Shown: positions 1-8,202 of the stretch, piece by piece
How the letters are laid out: each line of letters starts with the position of its first letter
Numbering within the stretch: the stretch's first letter is position 1
Origin: an uncultured Fidelibacterota bacterium
GTDB lineage: Bacteria > Fidelibacterota > Marinisomatia > Marinisomatales > Marinisomataceae
NCBI GenBank assembly: GCA_902538565.1
Contig: CACBFQ010000001.1
Location: 360,033-424,032, forward strand
Reading direction: 5' to 3'
Length of the DNA: 64,000 nucleotides
Notes under the pieces: generated by a model
The model's database searches: none
What the model saw: the letters and a program-made list of their open reading frames with translations, nothing else
Told to the model about the DNA's origin: nothing
Position numbers and translations under genes: made by a program

Positions 1-237
1 TATTCAAGACATCCTAATTATTTTGGCGATCTTGTTGTTTGGATAAGCATTTTTACTTTTAGCATTTCTAGTGAAAATCTTTTATTTATTGCAGGTTCAT
101 TTTTAAGTCCATTGATTATGGGGTCAATTTTTTATTATATTACGGGCCCTATGATGGATCAAGCAATGATGCAAAGTAGGCCAGATTACAAAAAATATAT
201 GGAAAATAGTAATTCACTAATTCCAAAATTCAAATGA
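1..237 (+). CDS. DUF1295 / steroid 5-alpha-reductase-like protein, C-terminal fragment
   Basis: Only the last 78 codons are inside the window; the reading frame is open from base 1 to a TGA at 235-237. The fragment opens with the YSRHPNYFGD motif, which is the conserved cofactor-binding signature of the DUF1295 / isoprenylcysteine methyltransferase-like membrane enzymes. It continues with a hydrophobic stretch and ends with a DYKKYMENS-type tail close to the PGYAEY..T..F.P end of that family. It is likely an integral-membrane oxidoreductase of unknown substrate. The cupredoxin gene follows after 13 bases, so the two may share a transcript. Family assignment is good; specific function is unknown. 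Confidence 0.82.
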   Translation, partial: YSRHPNYFGDLVVWISIFTFSISSENLLFIAGSFLSPLIMGSIFYYITGPMMDQAMMQSRPDYKKYMENSNSLIPKFK

Positions 238-250
238 AAGAGGGGGAAAA

Positions 251-694
251 ATGTATAACAAGTTATTGTTAACACTTTCAATATTCGTATTTATAGCATG
301 TGGTGGTGCTCCACAAGAAGCACAAGTTGTAAATATTGGATCTTTAGGTTCTGAAATGAAATATGATGTTGAAGAATTCACAGTTAAAGCAGGTTCGAAG
401 GTTAAAATTATTTTAAAAAATAATACTCCTTTAGAATTTATGGGTGAAATGCAACACAATATTGTCATTTTCAAAGATGAATCTGCTGCTCCGGAAATCA
501 TCAAGCTAGCTGAAAGCTATTTTGGTGGTGATGCTCCGGACGATAATAGAATTCTCGCAAAATCGATTTTAATAGATAAGCAAGAAGAAACTACTATTGA
601 ATTTGACGCGCCTAAAAAGCCAGGTACATATTTGTACGTCTGTACATATATTGCCCATGCAGGTTCTATGCGTGGTTATATGATCGTAGTGTAA
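251..694 (+). CDS. Cupredoxin (azurin/plastocyanin-like) lipoprotein
   Basis: A 147-residue secreted blue-copper-type protein. Residues 1-17 form a lipoprotein signal with lipobox FIAC and lipidation Cys17, so the product is probably anchored in the periplasm. Copper ligands are visible: His69 (MQHN), Cys131, His136 and Met140, with the C-x4-H-x3-M spacing used in azurin. The start is supported by a purine-rich GAGGGGG seven bases upstream. Cupredoxins shuttle single electrons or oxidise metal ions. Lying 93 bases upstream of an FTR1-type iron permease, it may supply or receive electrons for iron oxidation coupled to uptake, much as EfeO carries a cupredoxin domain; that role is inference. 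An electron carrier for respiration is the alternative. Confidence 0.85.
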   Translation: MYNKLLLTLSIFVFIACGGAPQEAQVVNIGSLGSEMKYDVEEFTVKAGSKVKIILKNNTPLEFMGEMQHNIVIFKDESAAPEIIKLAESYFGGDAPDDNRILAKSILIDKQEETTIEFDAPKKPGTYLYVCTYIAHAGSMRGYMIVV

Positions 695-759
695 TTCCTA
701 TGAAGAGCATTAACACGCTTGGATGAATTGATAAATCTGCATATATTACGATTCTAATA

Positions 760-776
760 TTGAGATTATATCTCAA
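760..776. promoter_or_regulatory. Inverted repeat ahead of the FTR1 gene (possible operator)
   Basis: TTGAGA and TCTCAA form perfect 6-base arms around TTATA, ending 11 bases before the FTR1 start codon and just upstream of its AAAGGA ribosome binding site. The dyad could be an operator for a metal-responsive repressor or a small mRNA hairpin controlling initiation. It does not match a Fur box closely, and the regulator is unknown. Confidence 0.35.
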
Positions 777-787
777 AAAAGGAAAAT

Positions 788-1651
788 ATGAGTGAATTTT
801 TAATTATGTTTAGAGAAGTGCTTGAAGGAGTGCTTGTTGTAGGAATACTTTATACTTTCATCGTTAAAACAGGTAGAGAGCACTTAAAGAAGAGTATAAT
901 TAATGGTGTTATTGCATCATTTGTTGCTACTGGAATCTTTGCTGTTATATTTCAAATTGCGTATGGAGGCTTTGAAGGAAAGCAGGCTGCTCTTTTTGAA
1001 GGGACAACCATGTTAATTGCTGCCTTTTTGCTTTCAACAATGATTATTTGGATGGGTAGAAATAAAAATGTTGCTGCAAGTTTAGAAAAAGAAGCCTCAG
1101 ATATAATTAAAAAAGATAAGAATATTTCTTTAGGTCTTTTTGCATTAACATTTTTTGCAATTTTCAGAGAAGGTGTTGAAGTGGTGCTTTTCATGTATGC
1201 TATTGTAATCCAATCAAATGGTCTTTCTATTGGCGGCTCAGTTTTAGGATCTATTGTTGCGCTAATGATTGGTTACGCAATATTTGTACAAGGTAAAAGA
1301 GTTCCTTTAAAACAGTTCTTTAATGTGACATCTATATTACTCATTTTTGTGTGTGCAGGATTAGTTGCATATGGCGTTCATGAATTCGAAGAAGCATTTT
1401 ATACCAAAGATGAAATGAAGCAAATGGAAATATGGGATGTTAATGACAAAGGTCCCGTTTTTGGATTTAATATTGATAATAATGGAGCTCCAAAACCATT
1501 ATTGAGCGATAAAGGTGCAATAGGACAGTTGTTCAAAGGCTTTTTCGGATACAATGGTAACCCAACTTCTTCAGAGCTAGTCAGTTGGCTACTTACTTTA
1601 ACCCTTGTATCATTTCTTTGGAAAAGAGCATCTAATCCTAACAAGACATAA
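788..1651 (+). CDS. FTR1-family iron permease
   Basis: A 287-residue polytopic membrane protein of the FTR1/EfeU high-affinity iron permease family. The two diagnostic R-E-x-x-E motifs are present: REVLE at residues 9-13 and REGVE at 127-131, each on a predicted transmembrane helix and together forming the ferric-iron path. At least six hydrophobic segments are visible, with a soluble loop at about 205-250 that is rich in acidic residues before the last helix. The start is supported by AAAGGA six bases upstream. The upstream cupredoxin lipoprotein may play the part that the oxidase plays in the yeast Fet3-Ftr1 pair. It ends base-to-base against the convergent NUDIX gene. Confidence 0.88.
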   Translation: MSEFLIMFREVLEGVLVVGILYTFIVKTGREHLKKSIINGVIASFVATGIFAVIFQIAYGGFEGKQAALFEGTTMLIAAFLLSTMIIWMGRNKNVAASLEKEASDIIKKDKNISLGLFALTFFAIFREGVEVVLFMYAIVIQSNGLSIGGSVLGSIVALMIGYAIFVQGKRVPLKQFFNVTSILLIFVCAGLVAYGVHEFEEAFYTKDEMKQMEIWDVNDKGPVFGFNIDNNGAPKPLLSDKGAIGQLFKGFFGYNGNPTSSELVSWLLTLTLVSFLWKRASNPNKT

Positions 1652-2287
1652 TTAAGATTCATTAATGATATCTTTAAGCTCTGTAATTATCATTGCAGTT
1701 GCCCCCCAACAAATACATTCATTGAAATGATAGGCGGGAACATTGATTTTAAAACCTGACTTATTGATTGGAGTGTTTAATACTAAATTATTATCAATTA
1801 ATTCATCTAGACTAATCTTATAAACCTGATCAACTTCGCTATCATTAATTTTAATTTGAGGCTGAGTCTCTGAATACCATAAAAAAACATGGATATTAAA
1901 ATACGATACTGGTGTATAAAGGCTAGAAAGTTGTCCAAGGCTTTTTAAGTTTGAAGAATCAACCCCAATTTCTTCTTTTGTCTCTCTAAGTGAAGCATTT
2001 TGTGCAGTTTCATTTTTATCAATAGCTCCCCCAGGTAAAGATACTTGGCCTTTATGATGCTCAACATTATCAGTTCTTTTTGTTAGCAAAAAAAATAATT
2101 GATTATTTTCTTCAAATAAAATGATGCTTACGCTAGCCTGCTTAGCATCTTTTGGAGGAATGAATGCTTTTTCTGTAATACTATTTATTGGAATTACAGC
2201 CATTTTTTTATGACTCTTCCATCCAGGTAATTGAGAATTAATGCCAACTCTTTCCTTTATTAATGCAATTATTTTGTCTACTTTCAT
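1652..2287 (-). CDS. NUDIX hydrolase (NudL / CoA pyrophosphatase-like)
   Basis: With the ATG at 2287 the product is 211 residues. A full Nudix box runs from Gly87 to Val109 (G-x5-E-x7-R-E-x-x-E-E-x-G-V, with E93, R101, E102, E105, E106), which binds the Mg2+ that drives pyrophosphate hydrolysis. The preceding LLTKRT...HKGQVSLPGG segment matches the NudL/YeaB branch (UPF0035), whose characterised members cleave coenzyme A and related CoA esters. An ATG at 2308 would add seven residues and overlap the divergent HAD gene; the inner ATG is preferred because the family starts near a MKVDKI-like helix. Start sites of the two divergent genes are then only four bases apart. Substrate is inferred from the family. 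Confidence 0.82.
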   Translation of the reverse strand: MKVDKIIALIKERVGINSQLPGWKSHKKMAVIPINSITEKAFIPPKDAKQASVSIILFEENNQLFFLLTKRTDNVEHHKGQVSLPGGAIDKNETAQNASLRETKEEIGVDSSNLKSLGQLSSLYTPVSYFNIHVFLWYSETQPQIKINDSEVDQVYKISLDELIDNNLVLNTPINKSGFKINVPAYHFNECICWGATAMIITELKDIINES

Positions 2288-2291
2288 ATCC

Positions 2292-2936
2292 GTGAAATAT
2301 AAGCACATAATTTGGGATTGGAATGGAACTTTGCTTAATGATTTAACCTTATGCGTTGATCTACTTAATGTATCTTTAGAAAGAAGAAAGCTTCCCGAAA
2401 TGACTGCAGAAAAATATAGAAAGAAATTTCTCTTCCCAATTAAAACTTTCTATGAGTCTATTGGATTTGATTTTTCAAAAGAAGATTTTACAATTGCTAA
2501 CGACGAATTCCATCTAGGCTTTGAACAAAACTTTAAAAAACTAGCTTTACAACCTTATGCTCAAGATACCATTGCACGTTTCCAGAAATTGCGAGTTACA
2601 CAAAGCATATTATCTGCAACAGTTCAAAGCCGACTTGAAGAGCAAGTAGATTTTTTTGGTATTACACATCTACTTGATAATGTTGTTGGCATAAGCAATA
2701 CACCATCAGGCTATGGAAAAGAATTTGAAGGAAAGGAATTATTAAACAATACTGATATACCGCGTGAACAAACAATTATTGTTGGTGATAGCATGCTAGA
2801 TTTTACTGTGTCAACAGCACTTAGCATTGATTGTGCACTACTTTCCAATGGCCATAACAATTTAGAAAGACTTCAAGCCACAGGTTCAAAAACTTTTGCT
2901 AATATTCAATCGTTTTCAAATTGGATCTTAGATTGA
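2292..2936 (+). CDS. HAD-superfamily phosphatase (Gph-like)
   Basis: A 214-residue haloacid-dehalogenase hydrolase of the phosphoglycolate-phosphatase type. Motif I is DWNGT with nucleophile Asp9, motif II Ser108 (ILSAT), and motif IV GDSMLD with Asp166 and Asp170. A helical cap insert fills about residues 15-85. The third position of motif I is Asn11 instead of the usual Asp acid/base; the IWDWNGTLL form recurs in a HAD subgroup, so it is not evidence of a dead enzyme. A GTG at 2292 is chosen because it precedes VKYKHIIWDWN and leaves the motif near the N-terminus; an ATG at 2241 would run through the divergent NUDIX gene. Substrate unknown. Confidence 0.75.
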   Translation: MKYKHIIWDWNGTLLNDLTLCVDLLNVSLERRKLPEMTAEKYRKKFLFPIKTFYESIGFDFSKEDFTIANDEFHLGFEQNFKKLALQPYAQDTIARFQKLRVTQSILSATVQSRLEEQVDFFGITHLLDNVVGISNTPSGYGKEFEGKELLNNTDIPREQTIIVGDSMLDFTVSTALSIDCALLSNGHNNLERLQATGSKTFANIQSFSNWILD

Positions 2937-2937
2937 C

Positions 2938-3690
2938 TTAGGTTGTTATCCCACCATCAACTGTAAAAATTGACCCTGTCACAAAATCTGATGCTTCAGA
3001 TGCAAGATAAAGCGCCATTCCCGATATATCATCTGGAGATCCCATTTTACCCTGTGGAATTGATTTAACAATTTTGTTATGTGTGTCTTCGTTCTCCCAT
3101 AACGCTTTACTGAAATCAGTTTTAATGAGCCCAGGAGCTAATGTATTGACATTAATATTGTGTTCACCAAGCTCTTTAGCTAAGACTTTTGTAAGCATTA
3201 CTACAGCAGCCTTACTTATGTTATAGACCCCTAAACCTTCGAGGGGTGTTTTAGCTGCTATGGAAGCTACATTAATAATTTTACCAGAATTATTAGCAAT
3301 CATCGTCTTACTACATGCTTTTACAAAATTAAAATAGCCTTTAACATTAACATCGAAAATTTTATCCCAATGAGAATCTTCAGAATTTAAAATCGGTCCA
3401 TAGTAGGGATTTGCCGCCGCGTTATTTACTAAAATGTCGACTCCATTAAATTTTTCTAATGTATGATCTACAACGGATTGGATGGATTCTTTATTGCTTG
3501 TATTGCATTCAATAGGAATCAGAGTGAGTCTATTTGATACTGCTTCATCAACCGCAGAATCAAGATTTTCTTTTTTTCTGCTGCAAATCACAACATTTGC
3601 ACCCGCTTGTGCAAGTTTCGTAGCAATAGCTTTACCTATTCCTTTTGATCCACCAGAAACTATTGCGGTTTTGTTGTTTAAATCGAGCAT
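2938..3690 (-). CDS. SDR-family oxidoreductase (3-oxoacyl reductase / DHRS4-like)
   Basis: A 250-residue classical short-chain dehydrogenase. The Rossmann nucleotide-binding motif GGSKGIG lies at residues 13-19, NNAAA at 89-93, and the catalytic tetrad is Asn115, Ser143, Tyr156 and Lys160 (YNISK). The C-terminus ends in the usual TGSIFTVDGG segment. An Arg-Lys pair at 38-40 after the second beta strand suggests NADPH preference. It starts immediately after the stop codon of the upstream SDR gene with no intervening base, so the two are translated from one mRNA. Together they could handle fatty acyl-CoA or hydroxyacyl intermediates, but the substrate cannot be read from the sequence. Confidence 0.85.
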   Translation of the reverse strand: MLDLNNKTAIVSGGSKGIGKAIATKLAQAGANVVICSRKKENLDSAVDEAVSNRLTLIPIECNTSNKESIQSVVDHTLEKFNGVDILVNNAAANPYYGPILNSEDSHWDKIFDVNVKGYFNFVKACSKTMIANNSGKIINVASIAAKTPLEGLGVYNISKAAVVMLTKVLAKELGEHNINVNTLAPGLIKTDFSKALWENEDTHNKIVKSIPQGKMGSPDDISGMALYLASEASDFVTGSIFTVDGGITT

Positions 3691-4539
3691 TTATTTTTTC
3701 TTTCTACTTTCAGCCATTGCTTTCCACATTGATTCAGGCAATTTAGTTAAATCGGAAAATTCTCCTGCTCCTGCTATCCATTCTCCGCCATCAATAGTAA
3801 CAACTTCTCCATTAATGTATGCAGAACCATCGCTCATTAAATAAGATGCTAGATTTTCTAATTCATGTCTTTCCCCAAAACGTTTCATGGGAATTTTATT
3901 CTTCATATCATCTTCAAAATCATCAAATCCTGGGGGCATTAATCTTGACCATGCTCCTTTTGTAGGAAAAGGTCCCGGTGCTATGGCATTAAATCTAATA
4001 TTATATTTACCCCACTCTACAGCTAATGATCTTGTCATTGCTAAAACACCAGCTTTTGCAGCTGCAGACGGCACCACAAAGGGTGAGCCAGTCCAAGCAT
4101 ATGTGGTTACAATACTTAAAATATTACCTTTTTTATTTTTGATCATTTCTTTTCCAAGCACACTTGTGCAATTCCATGTGCCCATAAGCACAATGTCAAT
4201 TACAGCTTTAAAAGCATTTTGACTAAGCATTTCAGTTGGAGAAATAAAATTACCAGCAGCATTATTCAACAGTGCATCAACTGTTCCAAATTTATCTAAT
4301 GCCTGTTTAGACATAGTTTCAACATCTTCAATTTTTCGAACATCACCAGGACAAGTTAACACATCGATATTTCTTTCTGAAAACTCGTGTGCTGCCTCTT
4401 CAAGCACTTCTTTTCTTCTTCCGCTAATGACCAAATTTGCTCCAAGTTCACCAAATCTTCTTGCCATACTTTTGCCTAAACCAGAACCACCTCCGGTAAC
4501 AACAATAGTTTTATTTTTTAATAAGTTATCTTTAAACAT
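3691..4539 (-). CDS. 2,4-dienoyl-CoA reductase-like SDR (DECR type)
   Basis: A 282-residue SDR with the TGGGSGLG cofactor loop at 15-22 and NNAAGNFISPTE at 92-103, a segment characteristic of mammalian-type 2,4-dienoyl-CoA reductases. The classical YxxxK is replaced by SAAAK (Ser158, Lys162), as in the DECR branch, where a different tyrosine serves catalysis. The C-terminal TIDGGEWIAGAGEF tail also fits DECR. The family reduces 2,4-dienoyl-CoA to 3-enoyl-CoA with NADPH during beta-oxidation of polyunsaturated fatty acids. GGGGAG sits about nine bases upstream of the ATG. The second SDR gene abuts downstream, and a small membrane-protein gene lies 18 bases upstream. Confidence 0.82.
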   Translation of the reverse strand: MFKDNLLKNKTIVVTGGGSGLGKSMARRFGELGANLVISGRRKEVLEEAAHEFSERNIDVLTCPGDVRKIEDVETMSKQALDKFGTVDALLNNAAGNFISPTEMLSQNAFKAVIDIVLMGTWNCTSVLGKEMIKNKKGNILSIVTTYAWTGSPFVVPSAAAKAGVLAMTRSLAVEWGKYNIRFNAIAPGPFPTKGAWSRLMPPGFDDFEDDMKNKIPMKRFGERHELENLASYLMSDGSAYINGEVVTIDGGEWIAGAGEFSDLTKLPESMWKAMAESRKKK

Positions 4540-4557
4540 ATTGTATTCTCCCCTTTG

Positions 4558-4869
4558 TCACTTTAATGCGTCTAAATTATTTTTTATTGTCTCAGTTTTT
4601 TCTTTGAGGGGATCTAATACAGAATCCTCAATTACATCACCTATTTTTTCTTCACTACTTTCAAGCTGTGTTTTGATTTCATCCATGTTTGGTAAAGGTT
4701 GATTTGTGAATAGTAAATAAGCACAGTATAGAATAAATAGCGTAATCCCAAGTGTAACAATCTTAAATAGTTTTTTAATTACACTAAATGTTATCATTGT
4801 AATTAAAACTATTGCTACAGCAAGATAAGCAGGATTATCCGAAATACTATTTAACAGATTTTCTAACAT
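4558..4869 (-). CDS. Small two-helix membrane protein, unknown
   Basis: A 103-residue protein without a recognised family. Two hydrophobic segments span about residues 14-30 and 36-54, separated by a short basic loop (IKKLFK). The remaining C-terminal half is charged and probably alpha-helical (EIKTQLESSEEKIGDVIEDS). The topology is that of a membrane-anchored helical tail. It is the first gene of a minus-strand run with the two SDRs (18-base gap) and is divergent from lptD, whose start lies 37 bases away. No function is proposed. Confidence 0.6.
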   Translation of the reverse strand: MLENLLNSISDNPAYLAVAIVLITMITFSVIKKLFKIVTLGITLFILYCAYLLFTNQPLPNMDEIKTQLESSEEKIGDVIEDSVLDPLKEKTETIKNNLDALK

Positions 4870-4906
4870 TATATCAATTTATACATTACATTTCTACTTT
4901 ACAAAG

Positions 4907-7900
4907 ATGAAACATAAATCAACAAAAAACGTTAATAATAATGTGATTAAAAAAGTATGTGTTTTATTCTTTTTGTTAAATCTTGTTTTTACTCAAGATA
5001 AAATTGAGCTAAAACAAGCTGATTCTTTATCATCCATTCAAACTAATAATGAGACCCTTACTTCATTAAAGGGTAACATTATTTTCAAAAAAGGGGATCA
5101 ACTACTTTTTGGTGACAGAGCTACACAATCAAGTGATAATGCTATAATAAAACTTTATGATAACGTGAAAATTGAAGATGGAAATAAAACAATATTTTGC
5201 GATTCTTTGTTCTTTGATACTGAAGAAGATAAAATAGAACTACTTGGACGAGTCAGTATAAATAACGGCAATCAAATAATTACTTCTACCAAAGGAAGGT
5301 TGGATAATAAAAATGAAAAAATTACACTCTTAAGTAATTCCACTGTTGAGGATTATAACCAAAAAGTTGAGGGTGATTTAATTGAAATTATTTTTGACAA
5401 AAGTGAAATTATATCATTAAAAGTTTTAGAAAATGGTTCCATTTTTTCTAAAAACTTTGGGTATGAAAAAGATAATACTAACCAAAATCAATCTATTGAA
5501 AATCAAGATATTCTTACTGGTAATATTATTAGTATGAGTATGAAAGATAATCAAGTTGATGAAATTGAGCTTAAAGGAATGGCTTCCAGCTTTATACACC
5601 TATATGAAGATTCACTTTATCAAGGTACAAATGAAATTTCGGGCGATAAAATTGTCTTACAATTAAAAAATAATAATGCGACTGAATTAGTATCTAATGG
5701 AGGTGTAATAGGTAAATTTATTCCTTCTTCTTCAAATTCATCAGGTCAAGAAAAAGTAGATTATCGTGGAGATAGAGTAGAATTTGATACTAATTCAAGA
5801 TCCTCGAAAATGTATGGGAATGCTAATATCGTTCAAATTGGAATGGATTTGACAGCTGCTCAAATAAATCTTGACTGGAAAAGCAATATCCTAGAAGCAT
5901 TTAGCACCAATGCTTTTAATGAAGATGAAAATTTAGAACCTACTTTAATTGAAAATGGTCGCGAACCAGTTTCAGGAAAATCTATGGTTTACAATATTAA
6001 AAATAGAAAAGGAAAAGTAATTGCTGGGAAAACTAAAGTGCAAAATAATACTTATATCGGCACACAAATTACTACTGTTTCTGATAGCACTTTTTACATC
6101 GATGATTGCATTTTTACATCCTGTGATCCATCAAAATTTTATATTGGGAGTAAACAGGCAAAAATTATTTATGGAGATAAAATTATATTAAAGCCATTAA
6201 ACATTGTTGTTGGGGGTGTACCAATTTTTGGTATACCAAAAGCTATCTTTCCCCATTCCAATGAAGAAAGGAGATCTGGTTGGATTATGCCATCTTTTGG
6301 TTCATCAGATAATCGAGGGAACTACTTAGATGGACTTGGATATTATTTTGCTCCAAATGATTATTTTGGTTCTGAAAATTCAATTATTTTCGCTGATAGA
6401 CAGGGCTTAATTCTTAAATCAAAAAACCAATACAAAAATCGTTACAAATTTAGTGGTGGATTCAACTTTGAAATTCGTAAACATTTAAGCTCGACTGAAC
6501 AGGATATTGCAAAACTAAATGAAAACAACAAGACAGATTTTTCTTTGAATTTGAATCACAATCAAATTCTTCGTAACGACCAGACACTAAGATCGAATGT
6601 AAGCTATTACAGTAATGGTGAATACAATCGTGAGACAAGTATTGATCCAATCAAAAGATTAAATCAGCAAGCAATTTCTAATGCTACTTATTCAAAAAGA
6701 TGGAAAGATAAAAATCTCTCAATGAGTGTCAATGTATCCAATAAACAAGATTTAATGTCCAAAAATAAGGTTAATAGCTCGTCTTCTTTTTATCAAAATC
6801 CTTCTAGTCTTTCTTCTACTATCACAGAGAACACAAGTACGCTCCCTTCGTTAAATTTTCGAGTTGGAAGAAGAAACTTATTTGATAACGCAAATGAGTC
6901 TTTTTTGAATAACATTCAATGGGATTTTAATTCAAGAATTTTAAATAATTCTAAAAACTATTATCGCTCTCAGGAGTTGATAGACGAAGATGGAATGAGC
7001 AGCTTTCAATGGGAGCAGGATGAGGACGGAAATGCTATTGCTTTTAATCAAAGTGATATGATGTTAAAAAATAAATTTAGCATTAATGCTCCATTTACTG
7101 CTTTTAAGTATGTTGCAATTAACCCAAATATTAATATTAGTTCTGACTTTGTAAATAGATTTCAAGAAGCGTCTATTAATGAAGAAAATGAAGTAGAATT
7201 GAATACAGTTGATCGCTTTAAAAATAGGACTACCTCAAATTTGGCTTTATCAATATCTACCAAAGTGTACGGCATTCTACCATTTAAAGTTGGTAATTTT
7301 CAAGCTATAAGACATGTAATGACACCAAGAATTGGATTTTCATATTCTCCAAACTATCTCAAAAATGATAATTATTTTCAGGAATTTAATGATGAATACT
7401 ATGATTATTTTTCTGGAACCCTTATCGGATCTACTCCAAGAACAAGTAGTAAAAAAATTAACTTTTCTCTAGGAAACGTATTTCAAGCAAAAAGCAGTAT
7501 AAATAATGAAGAAGAAAAAATAGATCTTTTTTCTTTACGTATGAATACTGGGTATGATCTAAACAAAGAAGAATTCAAATTATCTACTTTAAATTCTTCT
7601 TTAAGAAGCAGATTGAAAAATGGAACAAATATTGATATGAATTTTACTCATGATTTTTACGAGTTTGACAAAGAAGAAAACGTAAGGATAAACGAACTAC
7701 GGTCAGTTCCTAGGCTCACTGGTATCAGACTTTCAACAAATTTTAAACTAAAGGGTAAAAAATATGATATTCAAAATGATAATGAATTATCAGAAGAAAC
7801 AAAAAATTTCCTAAATGATTTTTCCTCAAATGTGTGGCAAAGCAGAATAGGGGTAAGTTATACATTAAACAAAATTAATCCGGAAAATAAAATTGAGAAT

Positions 7901-8167
7901 TTTTGGCTGAATTCTAATACAAGTATAAATGTCACAAACAATTGGAAGTTAAATTATAATGCTAGATTTAATCTTATAGATAATAATATAGTTCGACACA
8001 ATTTGACACTTTATCGAGAAATTGATTGTTGGGAATTATTTGTTGATTGGACCCCTAATGGATATGCTAGAGGATTATATTTTAGATTAAACTTAAAATC
8101 AGATATGCTTCAAGATCTAAAAGTTGAACAAAAAACAGGAATCTATACTACTAGACCAAGTTTTTAG
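4907..8167 (+). CDS. lptD: LPS-assembly outer-membrane protein LptD (OstA-like)
   Basis: A 1086-residue secreted protein. A basic N-terminus is followed by a hydrophobic signal segment ending near residue 29 (LNLVFTQ). Residues about 40-330 show repeated short beta-strand units typical of the OstA/LptA jellyroll (for example SLKGNIIFKKGDQ and LYDNVKIEDGNKTIFC). A conserved block around residues 400-480 (FTSCDPSKFYIGSKQAK, then IFGIPKAIFPHSNEERRSG) matches the start of the LptD barrel. The rest alternates polar and hydrophobic residues as an outer-membrane beta-barrel. LptD with LptE inserts lipopolysaccharide in the outer leaflet. The length exceeds the E. coli protein (about 780) but fits FCB homologues. 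hisS follows after 35 bases. Confidence 0.88.
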   Translation: MKHKSTKNVNNNVIKKVCVLFFLLNLVFTQDKIELKQADSLSSIQTNNETLTSLKGNIIFKKGDQLLFGDRATQSSDNAIIKLYDNVKIEDGNKTIFCDSLFFDTEEDKIELLGRVSINNGNQIITSTKGRLDNKNEKITLLSNSTVEDYNQKVEGDLIEIIFDKSEIISLKVLENGSIFSKNFGYEKDNTNQNQSIENQDILTGNIISMSMKDNQVDEIELKGMASSFIHLYEDSLYQGTNEISGDKIVLQLKNNNATELVSNGGVIGKFIPSSSNSSGQEKVDYRGDRVEFDTNSRSSKMYGNANIVQIGMDLTAAQINLDWKSNILEAFSTNAFNEDENLEPTLIENGREPVSGKSMVYNIKNRKGKVIAGKTKVQNNTYIGTQITTVSDSTFYIDDCIFTSCDPSKFYIGSKQAKIIYGDKIILKPLNIVVGGVPIFGIPKAIFPHSNEERRSGWIMPSFGSSDNRGNYLDGLGYYFAPNDYFGSENSIIFADRQGLILKSKNQYKNRYKFSGGFNFEIRKHLSSTEQDIAKLNENNKTDFSLNLNHNQILRNDQTLRSNVSYYSNGEYNRETSIDPIKRLNQQAISNATYSKRWKDKNLSMSVNVSNKQDLMSKNKVNSSSSFYQNPSSLSSTITENTSTLPSLNFRVGRRNLFDNANESFLNNIQWDFNSRILNNSKNYYRSQELIDEDGMSSFQWEQDEDGNAIAFNQSDMMLKNKFSINAPFTAFKYVAINPNINISSDFVNRFQEASINEENEVELNTVDRFKNRTTSNLALSISTKVYGILPFKVGNFQAIRHVMTPRIGFSYSPNYLKNDNYFQEFNDEYYDYFSGTLIGSTPRTSSKKINFSLGNVFQAKSSINNEEEKIDLFSLRMNTGYDLNKEEFKLSTLNSSLRSRLKNGTNIDMNFTHDFYEFDKEENVRINELRSVPRLTGIRLSTNFKLKGKKYDIQNDNELSEETKNFLNDFSSNVWQSRIGVSYTLNKINPENKIENFWLNSNTSINVTNNWKLNYNARFNLIDNNIVRHNLTLYREIDCWELFVDWTPNGYARGLYFRLNLKSDMLQDLKVEQKTGIYTTRPSF

Positions 8168-8202
8168 GTGTTATTACTTAAAAAAATTATTAAAGTTGTT
8201 TT

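Noticed and set aside
217..504. 95-residue minus-strand frame over the cupredoxin gene
   Set aside because: Antisense shadow of a gene with clear copper ligands and lipobox.
2292..2330. Inactive HAD enzyme because motif I has Asn at the acid/base position
   Set aside because: The WDWNGT form recurs in functional-looking HAD subgroups and all other motifs are intact.
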